A stretch of 64,000 bases of DNA from Acidobacteriota bacterium (GTDB lineage Bacteria; Acidobacteriota; Terriglobia; Acidiferrales; UBA7541): positions 62,001 to 126,000 of the forward strand of contig QHYK01000071.1 of the NCBI GenBank assembly GCA_003224085.1, in the 5' to 3' direction. Positions 46,421 through 55,147 of this stretch are shown here, in pieces. A program made the translations under genes and the position numbers. How positions within the stretch are numbered: position 1 is the stretch's first letter; every line of letters starts with the position of its first letter. The notes under the pieces are model-generated. The model was not told the DNA's origin and ran no database searches. It saw only the letters and a list, made by a program, of their open reading frames with translations.

Positions 46421-47167
46421 ATGACGGCTGCATCGCCAAGCTTGGGTGGAGCGCGCGGTTCAGGAGAGAGTTTCATCGAACCAGTGATGATTCGCATCCC
46501 GGGGCAGTGCTTTTCGATGGGATGCGAAATAGGCCGCGATGACGAGAAACCGGTGCATCGCGTGTGGGTTGACTCGTTCGAATTGGCCGCCTACCAGGTG
46601 ACGAATGCGGAGTACCAATGCTTTCTCGCGGCAACGAACGCTTCGGAGCCTCCTTTTTGGACAGATCCCAATTTCAATGATGCGAAAATGCCCGTGGCAG
46701 CCGTTTCCTGGAATGAGGCTATGGCTTACTGCCATTGGCTGAGTAAGGCGACAGGCAGGAGTTATCGCCTTCCAACGGAAGCCGAATGGGAATGCGCCGC
46801 GCGTGGCGGGGCGGAAAGCTCGACCTACCCCTGGGGCGATTCGCCCCCTGGGTCGCTTCCCGATTATGCGAACCGCTGGAGGAACGGGCCAGAGCCAGTG
46901 GGCCGGTATGCGCCTTACGCCTATGGGCTTTACAACATTGGTGAGAATGTGCACGAATGGTGCTCGGATTGGTATGACGCGGGTTACTACAGCGATTCAC
47001 CGGAGCGGAATCCGCAAGGGCCTGCCGATGGAGTTCGGAAGGCTTCGCGCGGAGGGTCCTGGCGGCACCATATCAAAGTGAGCCGCAACTCGGCGCGCTC
47101 GAGCATTCCGCCAGCGTTTCAATATGCTGATTACGGTTTTCGAATCGCGTGTTCCTGCGCGGGTTGA
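46421..47167 (+). CDS. SUMF1/FGE-like domain protein lacking the catalytic cysteines
   Basis: The 248-residue protein has the formylglycine-generating-enzyme fold: MIRIPGQCFSMGCEIGRDDE, FELAAYQVTNAEYQCFLAAT, PVAAVSWNEAMAYCHWLSKA, YRLPTEAEWECAARGG, NIGENVHEWCSDWY and ASRGGSWRHHIKVSRNSARS. True FGE has a Cys pair in the strand after GGSF (consensus SFxCHxSYCxRYR); here that strand reads SWRHHIKVSRNS, with none. It therefore cannot be a Cu-dependent sulfatase activator. Other members of the fold act in ergothioneine-like chemistry or as protein-interaction domains. No signal peptide is visible. Confidence 0.85.
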   Translation: MTAASPSLGGARGSGESFIEPVMIRIPGQCFSMGCEIGRDDEKPVHRVWVDSFELAAYQVTNAEYQCFLAATNASEPPFWTDPNFNDAKMPVAAVSWNEAMAYCHWLSKATGRSYRLPTEAEWECAARGGAESSTYPWGDSPPGSLPDYANRWRNGPEPVGRYAPYAYGLYNIGENVHEWCSDWYDAGYYSDSPERNPQGPADGVRKASRGGSWRHHIKVSRNSARSSIPPAFQYADYGFRIACSCAG

Positions 47168-47309
47168 GGCGACAAAAATCAGGCACCCGCACGAAGGCAT
47201 GGTTCGGCGGAGAATCTCCTTTTGTTTAGAGGTGTTGTTTGCGCACCACAGTACGTTGGTACTATAGCGAGTGGCCTGAGCGGGATGAAACCATAGTATG
47301 CTTATGGGG

Positions 47310-47328
47310 CTGCCCTAATTTTGGGCAG
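47310..47328. other. Short hairpin in the leader region of the PilZ-TonB gene
   Basis: CTGCCC (47310-47315) pairs with GGGCAG (47323-47328) across a seven-base AT-rich loop. It lies about 70 bp before the TTG start. It could be a terminator for the FGE-like gene or a structure in the 5' leader; there is no T run. Confidence 0.25.
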
Positions 47329-47398
47329 TTGTCGACGGCCTTGATACTTCACCCCGCCGGCGTGTCGCTCGCGCCCTAGCGCACAAAGGACAACGGAT

Positions 47399-49126
47399 TT
47401 GTCTTCTGCAGAGGACAGAACCTCTTCGACAGTTTTGCCTTCACAGGGGGCGTCGAACTCTGCCCCGGAAGAGTTTCGCGTCGAAGCGCACCAAGATGAC
47501 AGAAATCAGCCTGGATCTTCCGCCCCTTCAGCCGACGGGCCAAGCTCAAACGTTTTGGGAGCGAACGACTCGCCTGAGATAGCGCCTGAGGATCCGGGCG
47601 AGGATGCGACCCCCCCGCTGAAAACAAAACCCCTTTCAAAGGTGAACGCCGTAGCTCGCGAAATCCCCGTGAAAGTCACGGGCGCGCGGGCGGGAGGCGC
47701 TTCAGAAGAACGCGATCTCTTCGCGGAATCAACTACGACCGTGCTGGTATTGGAGAAAGGCGCGATACTCCGGCTAACAGCCGCGGTGACGCCCCGACAA
47801 CTCCTTTTCCTGACAAATGAAGAGTCGAAGCGCGAAGTGGTCACTCAAGTGATCCGGAAGCGCGTGCACCGTCCGACGGAGTGCTACGTTGAACTGGAAT
47901 TCACGGAACCAGTGCCGGGATTTTGGGGCCTGGAATTTTCGGCGGCGACGGCCTTGCTTCCTAAAGACGCGAAGGTAATCGCAGCCGCGGAGTTGATCTC
48001 ATCTGCGGAAACAACGGAAGACGAGCTTGAGGAAGCCGCCCCGCCCCCCAGTGCGGCGGAAGTGGAAGCGCTGAAGCGGGAAGTCGAGGCGCTACGCAGT
48101 CAATTGAATCTGCTTCAAACACAGCCGGAACCCGCGAAGAATGAATCCGCTGACACTATTCCCTATGCTCCCCCCGCTGAGCCGGCCGAGGCACCTGCAC
48201 CGCCGCAAGCTGAGCCGCCTCGTTACGAATCGGAAAAAGTTGCCTGGGCGGAAATAACCGCGGATGCATTCCCCGAGGAAAGTGTGCCAAAGCCGGTCCG
48301 CACGAGCACGCCAGACCCGGTGGCGTTGCAGAAACCAGCCCTCGTCTTTCGCAAGTCACTGCCGCCGCGCAAACGGTCTTTCCGCGCACGAGGGCAATTC
48401 ACTCCGGGCTTTCGAGCGGGAATGCTGCGGCTGGCCATTCTCAGCAGCATCCTGGCCGCTTTGGTCGGCACGGCATGGTACAAAGGTTGGCTTCCTGGGA
48501 TACATCAGCCAAAAAAGATTTCGGTTTCTTCCTTGCCGGGCGGGGTCACGACCCCCGTAGCGGCGCCGCCGCTGCCGAGTTCCGTGTCTCTAGGCGCGGC
48601 ACCACCCAAGACCAGTTCCGGGAACAACCCGTCAATTCCCGTCAAAGCGGCATCGCCTGGTACGGGATTGCCGGGCGAAAATTCGGCGGAGGCTAGTGAT
48701 ACCGAGAAGGGCATCAATTCCTCTCCTCACATTGTGGCAGTGGAGAAGCCCGTGAAAAGAGAAAGGGGCGAACCGCCCGCTTCGATAAAAAAGGCCGCCC
48801 CAGTTAACGCGTCGCCGACGAAAGTGAGTAATCCAGTCCCAACTTCTGGCTTGAATTCCTTCGACATTCCGCCGAAGTTGATCAGGTCGGAGAAAGCCAT
48901 TGCTTCGCTGAATGATTTGCGGGACTTTGAAACCGGAGATGTGCTCATCGACGCGGTTATAGACAACGCGGGAAACGTCACATCGATGCGGGTGTTGCAG
49001 GGGCCTCCCTCTTTGCGCTGGCCAGCGTTGCAAGCGCTGAAAAATTACAAGTATGAGCCCGCACTCGAGAACGGCCGACCGGTGCCAGCCCACGTCACCG
49101 TCAAAATCAAGTTCCACTTTGAGTGA
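47399..49126 (+). CDS. TonB-family protein with probable PilZ-like cytoplasmic domain
   Basis: TTG 47399 with AAAGGA upstream gives 575 residues. About 85-185 resemble the acidobacterial PilZ-like fold: AREIPVKVTGARAGG, EKGAILRLTAAVTPRQLLFL, TNEESKREVVTQVI, CYVELEFTEPVPGFWGLEFS. The canonical RxxxR and D/NxSxxG c-di-GMP motifs are not clearly visible. A short coiled coil (219-240) and a Pro/Ala-rich linker follow. One membrane helix lies at 342-360, far from the N terminus, then a Pro/Ser-rich periplasmic linker. A TonB C-terminal-like domain (about 490-575: DVLIDAVIDNAGNVTSMRVL, RPVPAHVTVKIKFHFE) ends the protein. Ordinary TonB has its helix at the N terminus. No ExbB/ExbD is near. Confidence 0.75.
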   Translation: MSSAEDRTSSTVLPSQGASNSAPEEFRVEAHQDDRNQPGSSAPSADGPSSNVLGANDSPEIAPEDPGEDATPPLKTKPLSKVNAVAREIPVKVTGARAGGASEERDLFAESTTTVLVLEKGAILRLTAAVTPRQLLFLTNEESKREVVTQVIRKRVHRPTECYVELEFTEPVPGFWGLEFSAATALLPKDAKVIAAAELISSAETTEDELEEAAPPPSAAEVEALKREVEALRSQLNLLQTQPEPAKNESADTIPYAPPAEPAEAPAPPQAEPPRYESEKVAWAEITADAFPEESVPKPVRTSTPDPVALQKPALVFRKSLPPRKRSFRARGQFTPGFRAGMLRLAILSSILAALVGTAWYKGWLPGIHQPKKISVSSLPGGVTTPVAAPPLPSSVSLGAAPPKTSSGNNPSIPVKAASPGTGLPGENSAEASDTEKGINSSPHIVAVEKPVKRERGEPPASIKKAAPVNASPTKVSNPVPTSGLNSFDIPPKLIRSEKAIASLNDLRDFETGDVLIDAVIDNAGNVTSMRVLQGPPSLRWPALQALKNYKYEPALENGRPVPAHVTVKIKFHFE

Positions 49127-49188
49127 AAGTCCTTTCCTTCTTTTACTTCGCCACTTCAAAGACCAATGGGTGAATAGGTGCTGTGTGC

Positions 49189-49218
49189 TTGTGGGCAAGT
49201 TTGCAAGGGCGGTACAAT
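49189..49218 (+). promoter_or_regulatory. Possible promoter of the dehydrogenase gene
   Basis: TTGTGG (49189-49194) and TACAAT (49213-49218) are 18 bp apart, about 42 bp ahead of the GTG start. The -10 is good and the -35 is weak. Confidence 0.35.
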
Positions 49219-49259
49219 GTTTTGACCACTCATTTGTTTTTCGATAGAGGAGAGTCGCC

Positions 49260-50834
49260 GTGGCCACCGCCGAACAGAAACCGCACATATCCGAGTTCAC
49301 CAACGAGCCGTTCATTGATTTCTCCAAACCAGAGAACCGCAAGCGCATGGAAGAAGCTCTGAAAAAAGTGAAATCCGAATTCGGCCGCGAATACCCGATG
49401 TGGCTTGCCGGGCAAAGGGTAACGACACCGGAAAAGCGCAATTCCACGAATCCATCGCGCCCATCGGAAGTGATCGGCGTCTTCCAAAACACCGCGGCGG
49501 ACATGGCCAAGCAGGCCGTTGAGGCGGCCAATAAATATTTCGACACCTGGAAAAAAGTGCCGGCTCAGGAGCGCGTGAAATGCCTCTTCCGCGCGGCGCA
49601 AATCGTGCGCGAGCGAAAATTTGAGCTGGCTGCGCTGGTTTGCTACGAAGTGGGAAAAACGTGGGTGGAAGCGGACGCGGACATCGCAGAGACGATCGAT
49701 TTCTGTGAATTCTATGGCCGCGAAATGCTCCGATTGGCCGAGCCCCAAAAGCTGACGCCGATGCGCGGAGAGCGCAACTATCTGGTGTATATTCCGCTGG
49801 GCGTCGGCGTGGTCGTTCCGCCGTGGAATTTCCCCAGCGCCATCATGGCGGGACTCGTTGTGGCCTCTCTCGTTACCGGCAACACTGTAGTTTTGAAGCC
49901 GGCGAGCGATTCCCCGACCATCGCGGCGAAATTCATTGACATTCTTTTTGAGGCGGGGATTCCGAAGGAAGCAGTGAACTTCATCACCGGACCGGGCGGC
50001 GCCGTTGGCGACACTTTGGTGACGCATCCGAAGACGCGCTACGTCGGATTTACAGGCTCGAAAGAAGTTGGACTTCGCATTAGCGAACTGGCAGCGAAGC
50101 CCTCGCCAGGTCAAATCTGGATCAAGCGCACGGTGCTGGAAATGGGCGGCAAGGATGCCATTGTCGTGGACGAGGAAGCGGATGTTGATTCGGCCGTGGA
50201 AGGAACGGTTCAGGCGGCGTTTGGCTATCAGGGCCAGAAGTGTTCCGCATGCTCGCGCGCGATCGTCTCCGAGAAAGTTTACGACACGTTCCTGCAGAAG
50301 CTGGTTGAGCGCACCAAGAAAATCACCGTTGGTCCCAGCGATGATCCCAACAATTACATGGGGCCGGTGATCAACCAGTCGGCGATGAAGTCGATTTTGG
50401 ATTACATCGAAGTAGGCAAAAAAGAAGGACGCTTGCTCACCGGCGGAAAGCGCGCGCCAGGCGACGGCTATTTCATCGAGCCGACGATTATCGCGGATGT
50501 TCCTCCGAAAGCGCGGCTGGCTCAGGAGGAGGTGTTTGGTCCGGTGCTCGCGGTCATCAAAGCAAAGAACTATGCCGAAGCGCTGGAAATCGCCAACAAT
50601 ACGGAATTTGGTCTGACCGGTGCGGTCTATTCTAAGAATCCGGAAAAAATCCGGAAGGCTGAAGAAACGTTCCACGTCGGAAATTTGTACTTGAACCGTA
50701 AGTGCACCGGCGCGCTGGTCGGCGCACATCCGTTCGGCGGCTTCAACATGTCCGGCACAGACTCCAAGACCGGCGGAAAAGATTATTTGCTGCTGTTCCT
50801 GCAAGCCAAATCCGTTGCGGAAAAAGTGAACTAG
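49260..50834 (+). CDS. pruA: L-glutamate gamma-semialdehyde dehydrogenase (1-pyrroline-5-carboxylate dehydrogenase)
   Basis: GTG 49260 with GAGGAG upstream; 524 residues, the length of the stand-alone (RocA-like) enzyme. The nucleotide-binding TGSKEVGL segment, general base in VLEMGGKDAIVVDEEADVDS and catalytic Cys328 in GYQGQKCSACSRAI are present. The C-terminal NRKCTGALVGAHPFGGFNMSG is specific to this branch. It oxidises glutamate semialdehyde to glutamate with NAD+, the second step of proline breakdown and a step in arginine and ornithine breakdown. No proline dehydrogenase gene lies in the window. It is convergent with a second amino-acid permease. Confidence 0.94.
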   Translation: MATAEQKPHISEFTNEPFIDFSKPENRKRMEEALKKVKSEFGREYPMWLAGQRVTTPEKRNSTNPSRPSEVIGVFQNTAADMAKQAVEAANKYFDTWKKVPAQERVKCLFRAAQIVRERKFELAALVCYEVGKTWVEADADIAETIDFCEFYGREMLRLAEPQKLTPMRGERNYLVYIPLGVGVVVPPWNFPSAIMAGLVVASLVTGNTVVLKPASDSPTIAAKFIDILFEAGIPKEAVNFITGPGGAVGDTLVTHPKTRYVGFTGSKEVGLRISELAAKPSPGQIWIKRTVLEMGGKDAIVVDEEADVDSAVEGTVQAAFGYQGQKCSACSRAIVSEKVYDTFLQKLVERTKKITVGPSDDPNNYMGPVINQSAMKSILDYIEVGKKEGRLLTGGKRAPGDGYFIEPTIIADVPPKARLAQEEVFGPVLAVIKAKNYAEALEIANNTEFGLTGAVYSKNPEKIRKAEETFHVGNLYLNRKCTGALVGAHPFGGFNMSGTDSKTGGKDYLLLFLQAKSVAEKVN

Positions 50835-50843
50835 ACCGTCAAC

Positions 50844-52223
50844 TCACGGCGCCGCGAACTTCATCAGCCGAAATACGGGATAACTCAGGACGAGCATTCC
50901 CAGGGCTAGCGGAGCATTCTTCTGGTCCGTGATGATCGAGCCGACCAAGAACAAAACCGAAGCCACCAGCGCAACTCCTGTGAGCCACGGGTAACCCCAA
51001 GCCCGATACGGGCGCGGCATCTCCGGCTCCCGATTTCTCAGGACAAAAACCGAAGTGTAAGAAAGCGTGTAATTCGCCACGAAGAAAAACGACAGCATGG
51101 CTGTGATGCGTTGGAAAGCGTCTCTACCCATGAAGGAGATGAGAAGGAAGAGCACGCCTATGATGGTGCTGAGAAGCAGCGAGATGGTGGGTGTTCCGCC
51201 GGCGTTAACGATCGTCGCAGTACGAAAGAAGAGCCCGTCACAGCTCATGGCATACAGGGTCCGCGTGCAGAAAAGTTGATTGGCATTAAGACAGCTCAGC
51301 ATGGAAATGACCATGATGGAGCGGATGATGGGATCGCCTAGAATTCCGAACACACGATTGGCAACCGTTCCAAGGACAAACGTATTGCCTGCGATTTCGT
51401 TCATGGGGACAATGTACAGAGCGCTGAGATTCAAGAGCAGGTAAATTCCCATGATGGAAATGACGCTGCCGAAAATGGCGCGCGGAATGTCGCGGCCGGG
51501 GTTACGCACTTCTTCGCCGAAATAGATGATGCCGTCCCAGCCGTCCACAGTGTAGATGACGGCCTGAGCTCCCAGCATGACCGCAATGGCGAGGGACCAA
51601 CCGTATGGCAACGGAAGAATGGCAGAAGCAGGGTGTATGGCGGCTTTATGCGCCGGGCCGCCCAGAAGAAAAGCTGCCGCGACAAGGATCACGAATGCGC
51701 CGGTCTTGAGCGCGGCCGTCAGGAGTTGCGCGCCGCTTCCCCAGCGGATACCGCGCCACTGCAAAACGCCAAAGGCCACAACGATGGCGACGGAGACGAT
51801 TTTCAGCTTCTGCGGCCCGGCGAGGATTGAAAAAAGATGCCCGCTATAATCGCTGATGACGATGGCGACGGCTGCCGCCGTGCCACAGGTGGAAAGCCAG
51901 TCGCTCCAGCCGACGATAAAGCCGGCATAGTCACCCAGCGCGCGCCGCGAAAAATTGTACTGCCCGCCGCTGCGAGGAATCGCGGCGCCAAGTTCGGCCA
52001 TCGAAGAAGCACCGCAAAGCGCGTAGAGCCCGCCGAGAATCCAAATGGCCAGAAACAACCACGCCGTAGGCAATCGCTTTGCGACCTCCCCGGGCGTGTA
52101 GACGATGCCCGCAGCGATCGTATTTCCAATGGCCGCCGCCATCCCAAACCACATGCCAAGCACTTTCAGCAGCCGGCCGCGGCGGTAAGGTTGAGTGGAA
52201 GACGCCAACGATGTGGTCGTCAA
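50844..52223 (-). CDS. APC-family amino-acid permease 2
   Basis: TTG 52223 gives 459 residues with twelve helices. MWFGMAAAIGNTIAAGIVYT is the first-helix region, GAAIPRSGGQYNFSRRALGD is the APC GGQY motif, and ELGAAIP precedes it. It is only distantly related to permease 1. The likely role is import of an amino acid or amine. Its start codon overlaps the stop of a small upstream membrane ORF (TTGA), suggesting translational coupling. It is convergent with the glutamate-semialdehyde dehydrogenase gene, 9 bp away, which suggests related substrates such as proline or glutamate. Confidence 0.88.
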   Translation of the reverse strand: MTTTSLASSTQPYRRGRLLKVLGMWFGMAAAIGNTIAAGIVYTPGEVAKRLPTAWLFLAIWILGGLYALCGASSMAELGAAIPRSGGQYNFSRRALGDYAGFIVGWSDWLSTCGTAAAVAIVISDYSGHLFSILAGPQKLKIVSVAIVVAFGVLQWRGIRWGSGAQLLTAALKTGAFVILVAAAFLLGGPAHKAAIHPASAILPLPYGWSLAIAVMLGAQAVIYTVDGWDGIIYFGEEVRNPGRDIPRAIFGSVISIMGIYLLLNLSALYIVPMNEIAGNTFVLGTVANRVFGILGDPIIRSIMVISMLSCLNANQLFCTRTLYAMSCDGLFFRTATIVNAGGTPTISLLLSTIIGVLFLLISFMGRDAFQRITAMLSFFFVANYTLSYTSVFVLRNREPEMPRPYRAWGYPWLTGVALVASVLFLVGSIITDQKNAPLALGMLVLSYPVFRLMKFAAP

Positions 52224-52336
52224 TTGTCCCCGCTAGAGATAAGGATAAGTGGGACCAACAAGGCGGTCATGATAACCCCCAGCGAGGAATTTGCAAGCGT
52301 GACAATTCCAATTAGAACGGAACGCCAGGTCCACAA
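52220..52336 (-). CDS. Possible small single-pass membrane protein, 38 aa
   Basis: In the 180 bp between the methyltransferase and permease 2, one minus-strand frame encodes WTWRSVLIGIVTLANSSLGV followed by IMTALLVPLILISSGDN, a long hydrophobic stretch. A TTG at 52336 has AGGAG ten bases upstream. Its TGA overlaps the TTG start of permease 2. The size and composition fit either a small membrane subunit or the tail of a decayed gene. Confidence 0.35.
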   Translation of the reverse strand: MWTWRSVLIGIVTLANSSLGVIMTALLVPLILISSGDN

Positions 52337-52401
52337 TCGAGGGCACAACTCCTGTCCATTTGCGTTAGACAGGAACAGTGTGCCGCTCTGTAAAGTATCA
52401 T

Positions 52402-53085
52402 TCACCGCGGCATTCCAACGAAATTCCACTTGCCCCATGCAATGGATTCGCGGACAGGCACAAAATGATGGTGCGCTACTTTCCTGATGAGCTCCGGCTG
52501 GTTGAGCCATCGCTTATAGGTGCGGAGTTCATTCTCCACCATGGTAGCAAACGCATCCATCTTGTCGGATAGCCTTCGGATCATCGGGATCCCAGAAACA
52601 AAGTGAATGAAATCCAGAAACGGCGTGCGCCAGGGCTCGACGAACAGCACGCGCCCATCTTTTCGCAAAACGCGCTGCATTTCTTCGAAGGTTTGCTCCA
52701 AATCGGGCGGGAGGTTCGGAAGATGGTGCAAACCGCCCTGAACGATGAGTACGTCCTTGCTGCGAGCCTCGAAAGGAAGCTTACGGCAGTCGGCGACAAT
52801 ACATTTCGCGGGGCCTCTGTACTCAGCGATCAGCCGGGGAGAAAGGTCCACGCCTTCCAGGCGTGTGAACCCCAGCCGTTCCAGCGCGATCAAGCCGTTT
52901 CCGCGCCCGCAAAAAAGCTCGACAATCTCCGTGTCGCGGGGCCACTGAGCGGCGCCTAGGCGGTTGAGGCGGCCGATGAACTTGCCGATTTCCTCTTCCG
53001 GTGTCTCAAAACGCAAATAAGCGGATTCCCAGGGATCGTGAGATAGCGCCTGGGGTGGTTCCGTGTTTATCTGGGTCTCGGACAT
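52402..53085 (-). CDS. Class I SAM-dependent methyltransferase 1
   Basis: I use the ATG at 53085 (MSETQINTEPPQALSHDPWE); codons further up are possible. The 227-residue product has IVELFCGRGNGLIALERLGF (motif I), LEGVDLSPRLI (motif post-I), CIVADCRKLPF, and LIVQGGLHHLPNLPPDLEQT (motif II). The Methyltransf_11-type fold is clear. The C-terminal third has a basic, aromatic-rich segment. It is divergent from a GT2 gene and may act on a lipid-linked or glycan substrate. Confidence 0.85.
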   Translation of the reverse strand: MSETQINTEPPQALSHDPWESAYLRFETPEEEIGKFIGRLNRLGAAQWPRDTEIVELFCGRGNGLIALERLGFTRLEGVDLSPRLIAEYRGPAKCIVADCRKLPFEARSKDVLIVQGGLHHLPNLPPDLEQTFEEMQRVLRKDGRVLFVEPWRTPFLDFIHFVSGIPMIRRLSDKMDAFATMVENELRTYKRWLNQPELIRKVAHHHFVPVRESIAWGKWNFVGMPR

Positions 53086-53226
53086 TCTCTTGATCAACTG
53101 ACTTTCTCTGGGACAGAGAGCCATCGAAGACTCCCATAAAAAGATGCCCAATTCAAGGTGATCGCTTGAGTCAGAATCGTTCAGGTCGGCGTTGTGGCCG
53201 GCGTGAAATGTCTGGCGTAGCGCGGT

Positions 53227-54465
53227 ATGATGTTGCCTCGTATGGGATCTGTGCTGACGTCCGAGAGGTCACAGGCCGAACGAGTGGACGCGACTGTGCC
53301 CGTGGAAGTTTCCGTGGTCATTCCCTGCCTGAATGAAGCCAATTCCCTGGCATCTTGCGTGGATAAAGCCGTGCAAGCCTTTCGCGCTGCGGGCCTTTTC
53401 GGCGAAGTAGTAGTTGCCGACAATGGCTCGACCGACGGCTCGATCCAAATTGCCGAAGAGCACGGCGCACGAGTGGTGCGCGTGCCGGAGCGCGGCTATG
53501 GCTCGGCGCTTCAAGCGGGAATTGCCGCTGCCCGCGGTCCCCTCATCGTCATGGGCGATGCGGACGACAGCTACGACTTTATCGATGTTCCCCGCTTCGT
53601 GGAAAAGTTACGGGAAGGGTATGACCTGGTAATGGGCAACCGCTTCCGCGGCGAAATCAAGCCGGGAGCCATGCCCCCTTCTCATAAATACTTCGGCAAT
53701 CCCGTTCTTACGGCGCTGCTGAATATGTTCTTTAGCGCGCGCATCGGGGACAGCTATTGCGGAATGCGCGGATTCACGCGCTCCCTTTACGACCGGCTCG
53801 ATGTTCGCAGCGCGGGTATGGAATTTGCCCTTGAAATGATCATCAAGGCGGCGCAGATTGGTGCGCGGATCACGGAGATTCCCATCATCCTGTGGCCCGA
53901 CAAGCGGGGGCGTCCGCCCCATCTCCGCAGCTTTCGCGACGGCTGGCGAAGCTTGCGATTCATGTTGATGTATGCGCCAAACTGGCTCTTCTTTTTCCCT
54001 GGCGCAGCCTTGTCCACGTTCGGCCTATTCCTCGTGCTTTGGCTGTTGCCTGGGCCGAGGCAAATTTCGCCGCGTGTGACTCTGGACCTTCACACCATGA
54101 TTTTCGGCGTGATCTTCACGCTTCTGGGCGCGCAGATCCTTTCCATCGGCGCATTTGCAAAAGTTTTCTGCTACGCGGAACGTTTTGACCGTCGCTCTGT
54201 ATCGCTACGGCGAATCCTGCGCCGTGTAACACTGGAATCCGGCCTGCTTCTGGGAGGAGCCCTTTTTCTTACCGGATTTGCTGGATGTGCTTGGGTTACG
54301 TGGAAATGGGCAGTTGGAGGTTTTGGCCCGCTCCATCAGGTGAGACAAGTCCTTTTCTGGTCCATGTGGCTGTTCCTTGGACTGGAGACAATCTTTGGCT
54401 CCTTTTTTCTGAGCATGCTGGGCATTAGCCGCGGCACATTCATGGGCGACTACGAACAGAGATAG
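53227..54465 (+). CDS. GT2 glycosyltransferase with C-terminal membrane helices (DPM1-like)
   Basis: The 412-residue protein has the GT2 A-fold: SVVIPCLNEANSLASCVDKA, VVADNGSTDGSIQIAEEHGA and the metal-binding Asp cluster MGDADDSYDF (D-x-D). GNRFRGEIKPGAMPPSHKYF and SYCGMRGFTRSLYDRL are typical of dolichol-phosphate mannose synthase and undecaprenyl-phosphate sugar transferases. Three or four C-terminal membrane helices follow (FFFPGAALSTFGLFLVLWLL, MIFGVIFTLLGAQILSIGAF, GLLLGGALFLTGFAGCAWVT, VLFWSMWLFLGLETIFGSFF). It likely makes a polyprenyl-phosphate-linked sugar for the GT-C enzyme encoded nearby. Confidence 0.9.
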   Translation: MMLPRMGSVLTSERSQAERVDATVPVEVSVVIPCLNEANSLASCVDKAVQAFRAAGLFGEVVVADNGSTDGSIQIAEEHGARVVRVPERGYGSALQAGIAAARGPLIVMGDADDSYDFIDVPRFVEKLREGYDLVMGNRFRGEIKPGAMPPSHKYFGNPVLTALLNMFFSARIGDSYCGMRGFTRSLYDRLDVRSAGMEFALEMIIKAAQIGARITEIPIILWPDKRGRPPHLRSFRDGWRSLRFMLMYAPNWLFFFPGAALSTFGLFLVLWLLPGPRQISPRVTLDLHTMIFGVIFTLLGAQILSIGAFAKVFCYAERFDRRSVSLRRILRRVTLESGLLLGGALFLTGFAGCAWVTWKWAVGGFGPLHQVRQVLFWSMWLFLGLETIFGSFFLSMLGISRGTFMGDYEQR

Positions 54466-54469
54466 ATAG

Positions 54470-55147
54470 ATGGTAGCGTCCTCGCAGACTTCCTGGCCGC
54501 TTAGCTGGATCAGCCGGTGGCATCGCGCATTTGTTTTTCAAAGGCGCACGCGGGTGCTGGCGGAACTGCTGGCTGCGCAAATCCCACAAGGCGCGTCGGT
54601 GCTGGACGTTGGATGTGGTGACGGCTCCATGGCCAGCCGCATTGCTGAGCTCCGGCCGGACATCTCTGTTCAAGGCGTTGAGTTCCTGGTTCGGCCTCAG
54701 TGCGAGATCGAGTGTCGTTCCTTTGACGGTTCGACGCTGCCCTATCCCGACGCTTCTTTCGACGTGTGCCTGTTCGTGGATGTTCTGCACCACACCGAAG
54801 ACCCCGCGATTTTGCTTCGCGAAGCCGTTCGCGTATCGCGCCGTTTCGTCCTGCTCAAGGATCATGTTGATGAAAATATTCTCGACGACTTCACTCTCCG
54901 TTTTATGGACTGGGTTGGCAACCGGCCTCACGGCGTAGTGCTGACGTATAACTACAAGAGCCGCGAAGAATGGGCGGGATATTTTTCTGCGTGCGGCTTG
55001 CGAGAAGAGAGTTGGAATTCCGACGTGCCGCTTTACCCCTGGCCGTTCCGTTTTGCTGTGGGTCGGGGACTGCATTTTATTGCACTGCTAAGGAAGGCCA
55101 GAAGCGGCGTCGCTCACGGCCCGGCGGGAGAGGGCAGGGGAGTGTAA
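54470..55147 (+). CDS. Class I SAM-dependent methyltransferase 2
   Basis: The 225-residue protein starts 4 bp after the GT2 stop, so the two should be cotranscribed. VLDVGCGDGSMASRIAELRP is motif I, and LPYPDASFDVCLFVDVLHHT is the Methyltransf_11 motif II region. The C terminus has VGRGLHFIALLRKAR, an amphipathic stretch. Placement between a GT2 and a GT-C gene suggests a sugar or lipid-carrier substrate. Its last 34 bases overlap the convergent gene. Confidence 0.85.
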   Translation: MVASSQTSWPLSWISRWHRAFVFQRRTRVLAELLAAQIPQGASVLDVGCGDGSMASRIAELRPDISVQGVEFLVRPQCEIECRSFDGSTLPYPDASFDVCLFVDVLHHTEDPAILLREAVRVSRRFVLLKDHVDENILDDFTLRFMDWVGNRPHGVVLTYNYKSREEWAGYFSACGLREESWNSDVPLYPWPFRFAVGRGLHFIALLRKARSGVAHGPAGEGRGV

